A DNA stretch of 6,226 nucleotides from Chloroflexota bacterium (GTDB lineage: Bacteria > Chloroflexota > Dehalococcoidia > Dehalococcoidales > RBG-16-60-22), in NCBI GenBank assembly GCA_025358235.1, contig JANYKH010000223.1:1-6226 (forward strand), in the 5' to 3' direction. Of this stretch, positions 5,144-6,226 are shown one piece after another. The notes beneath the pieces are model-generated. The model did no database searches and was not told where the DNA came from. It was given only the letters and a program-made list of their open reading frames with translations. Position numbers and translations under genes: made by a program. The stretch's first letter is position 1; every line of letters begins with the position of its first letter.

Positions 5144-5155
5144 CCTGATATCAGG
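5144..5155. repeat. 12-bp palindrome between cytochrome and maf genes
   Basis: CCTGATATCAGG is a perfect palindrome in the 61-base gap between the convergent genes. As RNA it would give only a 4-bp stem with an ATAT loop, so it is a weak hairpin next to the much stronger one that begins at 5164. Confidence 0.3.
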
Positions 5156-5163
5156 CTTTAAAA

Positions 5164-5213
5164 TCGGCGTGCCATGTTCTTACCCTTTGAGGACTTGCAC
5201 GCCGAATTTTTTT
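5164..5213. terminator. Bidirectional terminator overlapping the maf 3' end
   Basis: TCGGCGTGC (5164-5172) pairs perfectly with GCACGCCGA (5197-5205): 9 bp with a 24-base loop. On the plus strand the stem is followed by ATTTTTTTA, suited to ending the cytochrome transcript. On the minus strand it is followed by TTTTAAAG, suited to ending the maf transcript. The maf stop codon (5180-5182) lies in the loop, so one stem arm encodes the maf residues around FGVQ near the C-terminus. Confidence 0.75.
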
Positions 5214-5758
5214 AGCATTTCCGCCAGCATTGCCAGCGGCAGACCCACGACGTTATAAAAATCGCCGTCAATATGGTCGATGAGAACTGAGCCGATTCCC
5301 TGAATGGCGTAAGCAGCGGCTTTACCGAGAGGTTCACCAGTTTTTACATAGGCTATAATTTCTTCCCTGGTCAATTGCCGCATATAAACCCGTGTCTGCA
5401 CTACGCGGGAAATTGTTTTGTCGGTTGTGGTATCCATGACGGTGAGCCCGGTAACCGCCCGGTGCATGCGTCCGGACAGAGATATTAACATATTCTCCGC
5501 TTCATCAGGGCTGCCCGGTTTGCCCAGTGTTTTACGGCCTATCACACCGAAGGTGTCTGCGGCTATGATAATGGATTCAGGGTGGCGGGAGGCGACGGAA
5601 AAGGCCTTGGCAGCAGAAAGTTTTTTGGCGCGGGCGAGGGGAGGCAAAGCATTAAAAGCATCTTCGGGAAAATCGCTAGCATCGACGATGAATTTGAGCC
5701 CGATTTTCTCCAGTAGTTCTTTGCGGCGGGGGGAGGCTGAAGCGAGAACTATTTGCAT
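5180..5758 (-). CDS. maf: Maf-family nucleoside triphosphate pyrophosphatase
   Basis: The product is a 192-residue cytoplasmic enzyme of typical length that hydrolyses non-canonical or modified nucleoside triphosphates to monophosphate and pyrophosphate, a housekeeping role. Family motifs appear in order: LASASPRRKELL (5-16), AADTFGVIG with the presumed catalytic Asp68 (66-74), LGKP (78-81), SLSGRMHRAVTG (93-104), YAIQG (150-154) and IDGDFYNVVGLPL (163-175). The Q-G motif fits the dTTP/UTP pyrophosphatase (YhdE-type) branch better than the YceF branch, but I would not press this. ATG at 5758 is chosen because the protein then begins MQIVLASASPRR, as the family does. No SD is visible upstream of it, nor of the in-frame TTG at 5794 that would add 12 residues; translation may be SD-independent. 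The C-terminal coding sequence doubles as one arm of a terminator. Confidence 0.93.
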   Translation of the reverse strand: MQIVLASASPRRKELLEKIGLKFIVDASDFPEDAFNALPPLARAKKLSAAKAFSVASRHPESIIIAADTFGVIGRKTLGKPGSPDEAENMLISLSGRMHRAVTGLTVMDTTTDKTISRVVQTRVYMRQLTREEIIAYVKTGEPLGKAAAYAIQGIGSVLIDHIDGDFYNVVGLPLAMLAEMLKKFGVQVLKG

Positions 5759-5818
5759 AGGAAAAGGATAGCTGAAGGCCGCTCTTAAAAGCAAATACTT
5801 GCGTTGGTTCTGTCATCT

Positions 5819-5850
5819 TGTATAGAAAAAGAGGGCCTTTCAGCCCCCCT
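5819..5850 (-). terminator. Terminator downstream of the NarL-type regulator
   Basis: On the minus strand GGGGGGC-TGAAAG-GCCCTC forms a hairpin with a 4-bp GC core (5843-5846 with 5833-5836), extended by one G-C and wobble pairs. It is followed by TCTTTTTCTATA. It lies about 108 bases after the regulator stop and upstream of maf, so it separates those two minus-strand genes. Confidence 0.7.
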
Positions 5851-5866
5851 AAATCCAAAAAATATA

Positions 5867-5945
5867 TCTGGTTCCCCGCCCCCATCCCCCCTTACCCATC
5901 CACCACATCACTTCAACCACCCACTTCCAGAGACGGGGAACCAGA
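5867..5945 (-). repeat. 12-bp inverted repeat enclosing a potential G-quadruplex
   Basis: TCTGGTTCCCCG (5867-5878) and its exact reverse complement CGGGGAACCAGA (5934-5945) flank a 55-base spacer with almost no G on the plus strand. The minus strand, which is the RNA-like strand for the regulator gene, carries four G-runs at 5897-5874: GGG, TAA, GGGGGG, AT, GGGGG, C, GGGG. The G-run sequence includes part of one repeat arm, so hairpin and quadruplex would compete. The element sits between the regulator stop (5958) and its terminator. Function unknown. Confidence 0.6.
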
Positions 5946-5957
5946 GGAAAAATCCCT

Positions 5958-6226
5958 TTAATTCACCATTACCAGACCTTTTCTCATGGCGTATTTAATA
6001 AGCTCGGTGCGGTTATGCAGATCCAGCTTTTTCATAATCTTGGTACGGTGGCCCAACACGGTCTTGAGACTTATGATAAGACGCTGCGCAATCTGCGCGC
6101 TGGTGTAACCCTCGGCGATAAGCTGGAGAATTTCACGTTCCCGCCCGGTTAAAGTATCATAAGGCTCCTCCTGAGTCTGGGCCAAATAGTCCTTAATCAG
6201 GGCTGTAGCCGCTGTAGGGTACAAGA
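5958..6226 (-). CDS. NarL/FixJ (LuxR)-family response regulator, C-terminal part
   Basis: The gene runs off the right edge, so only the last 88 full codons are seen; the frame is open to base 6226. The first residues, LYPTAATALIKDYLAQ, match the linker after a receiver domain in NarL-type regulators (usually 'YLSP....LL.DYL'). A LuxR-type helix-turn-helix follows (about 25-85 of the visible part), with LTGREREILQLIAEG (25-39), AQIAQRLIIS (43-52) and the recognition helix SLKTVLGHRTKIMKKL (52-67), closing with NRTELIKYAMRKGL. The receiver domain and its Asp are outside the window, so phosphorylation control is inferred from the linker only. A LuxR protein without a receiver domain remains possible. 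The TTG codon at 6224 is most likely an internal Leu codon, not a start. A terminator follows at 5819-5850. Confidence 0.88.
   Translation of the reverse strand, partial: LYPTAATALIKDYLAQTQEEPYDTLTGREREILQLIAEGYTSAQIAQRLIISLKTVLGHRTKIMKKLDLHNRTELIKYAMRKGLVMVN

Noticed and set aside
1..6226. CRISPR array, tRNA or rRNA gene, transposase, phage gene or toxin-antitoxin pair.
   Set aside because: No spaced direct repeats, cloverleaf with conserved T-loop, rRNA-like sequence, transposase motifs or small paired genes were seen on either strand.

Overview
This 6.2-kb window comes from a bacterial chromosome of roughly 50% GC. It carries seven protein genes or gene fragments: epmA-like end (+), Fe-S aldo/keto reductase (-), OmpR-type response regulator (-), small membrane protein (-), BaiN/HI0933-type flavoprotein (+), c-type cytochrome lipoprotein (+), Maf nucleotide pyrophosphatase (-), plus the end of a NarL-type regulator (-) cut by the right edge. 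The style of the two regulators, the ferredoxin-tailed aldo/keto reductase and the frequent TTG starts behind strong Shine-Dalgarno (SD) sequences remind me of anaerobic Chloroflexota (Dehalococcoidia-like). That is an impression from sequence style, not a database result.

Layout. 1-218: C-terminal 71 residues of a GenX/EpmA-type EF-P lysyltransferase. 237-279: strong hairpin terminator between this gene and the convergent reductase. 273-1313: reductase with a catalytic barrel and two four-cysteine Fe-S motifs. 1391-1424: terminator of the response regulator. 1443-2138: response regulator with no histidine kinase visible beside it. 2139-2626: the only long gene-free stretch. Its left half is a GC-rich probable 5' leader; its right half is AT-rich and full of inverted repeats, with a near-consensus promoter (TTGACA, 17 bp, TATTAT, minus strand) at the junction. 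2627-3022: four-segment membrane protein with a His-rich N-terminus. 3208-4524 and 4654-5118: flavoprotein and cytochrome lipoprotein in tandem. 5164-5213: hairpin that contains the maf stop codon and looks able to terminate both converging transcripts. 5180-5758: maf. 5759-5957: gene-free, with a terminator and a 12-bp inverted repeat enclosing a potential G-quadruplex. 5958-6226: C-terminal part of a NarL/FixJ-family regulator.

How the genes relate. Most look like independent one-gene units, each with its own promoter or terminator. The flavoprotein and cytochrome could share a transcript because no terminator is visible between them. Redox chemistry is a loose theme (Fe-S reductase, flavoprotein, cytochrome), but nothing shows they act in one pathway. 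I found no CRISPR array, tRNA, rRNA, transposase or phage gene, and no convincing new multi-gene system. The most unusual signals are non-coding: the dyad-rich control region with a structured leader upstream of the response regulator, the G-quadruplex-bearing inverted repeat near 5.9 kb, and the terminator embedded in the maf 3' end.
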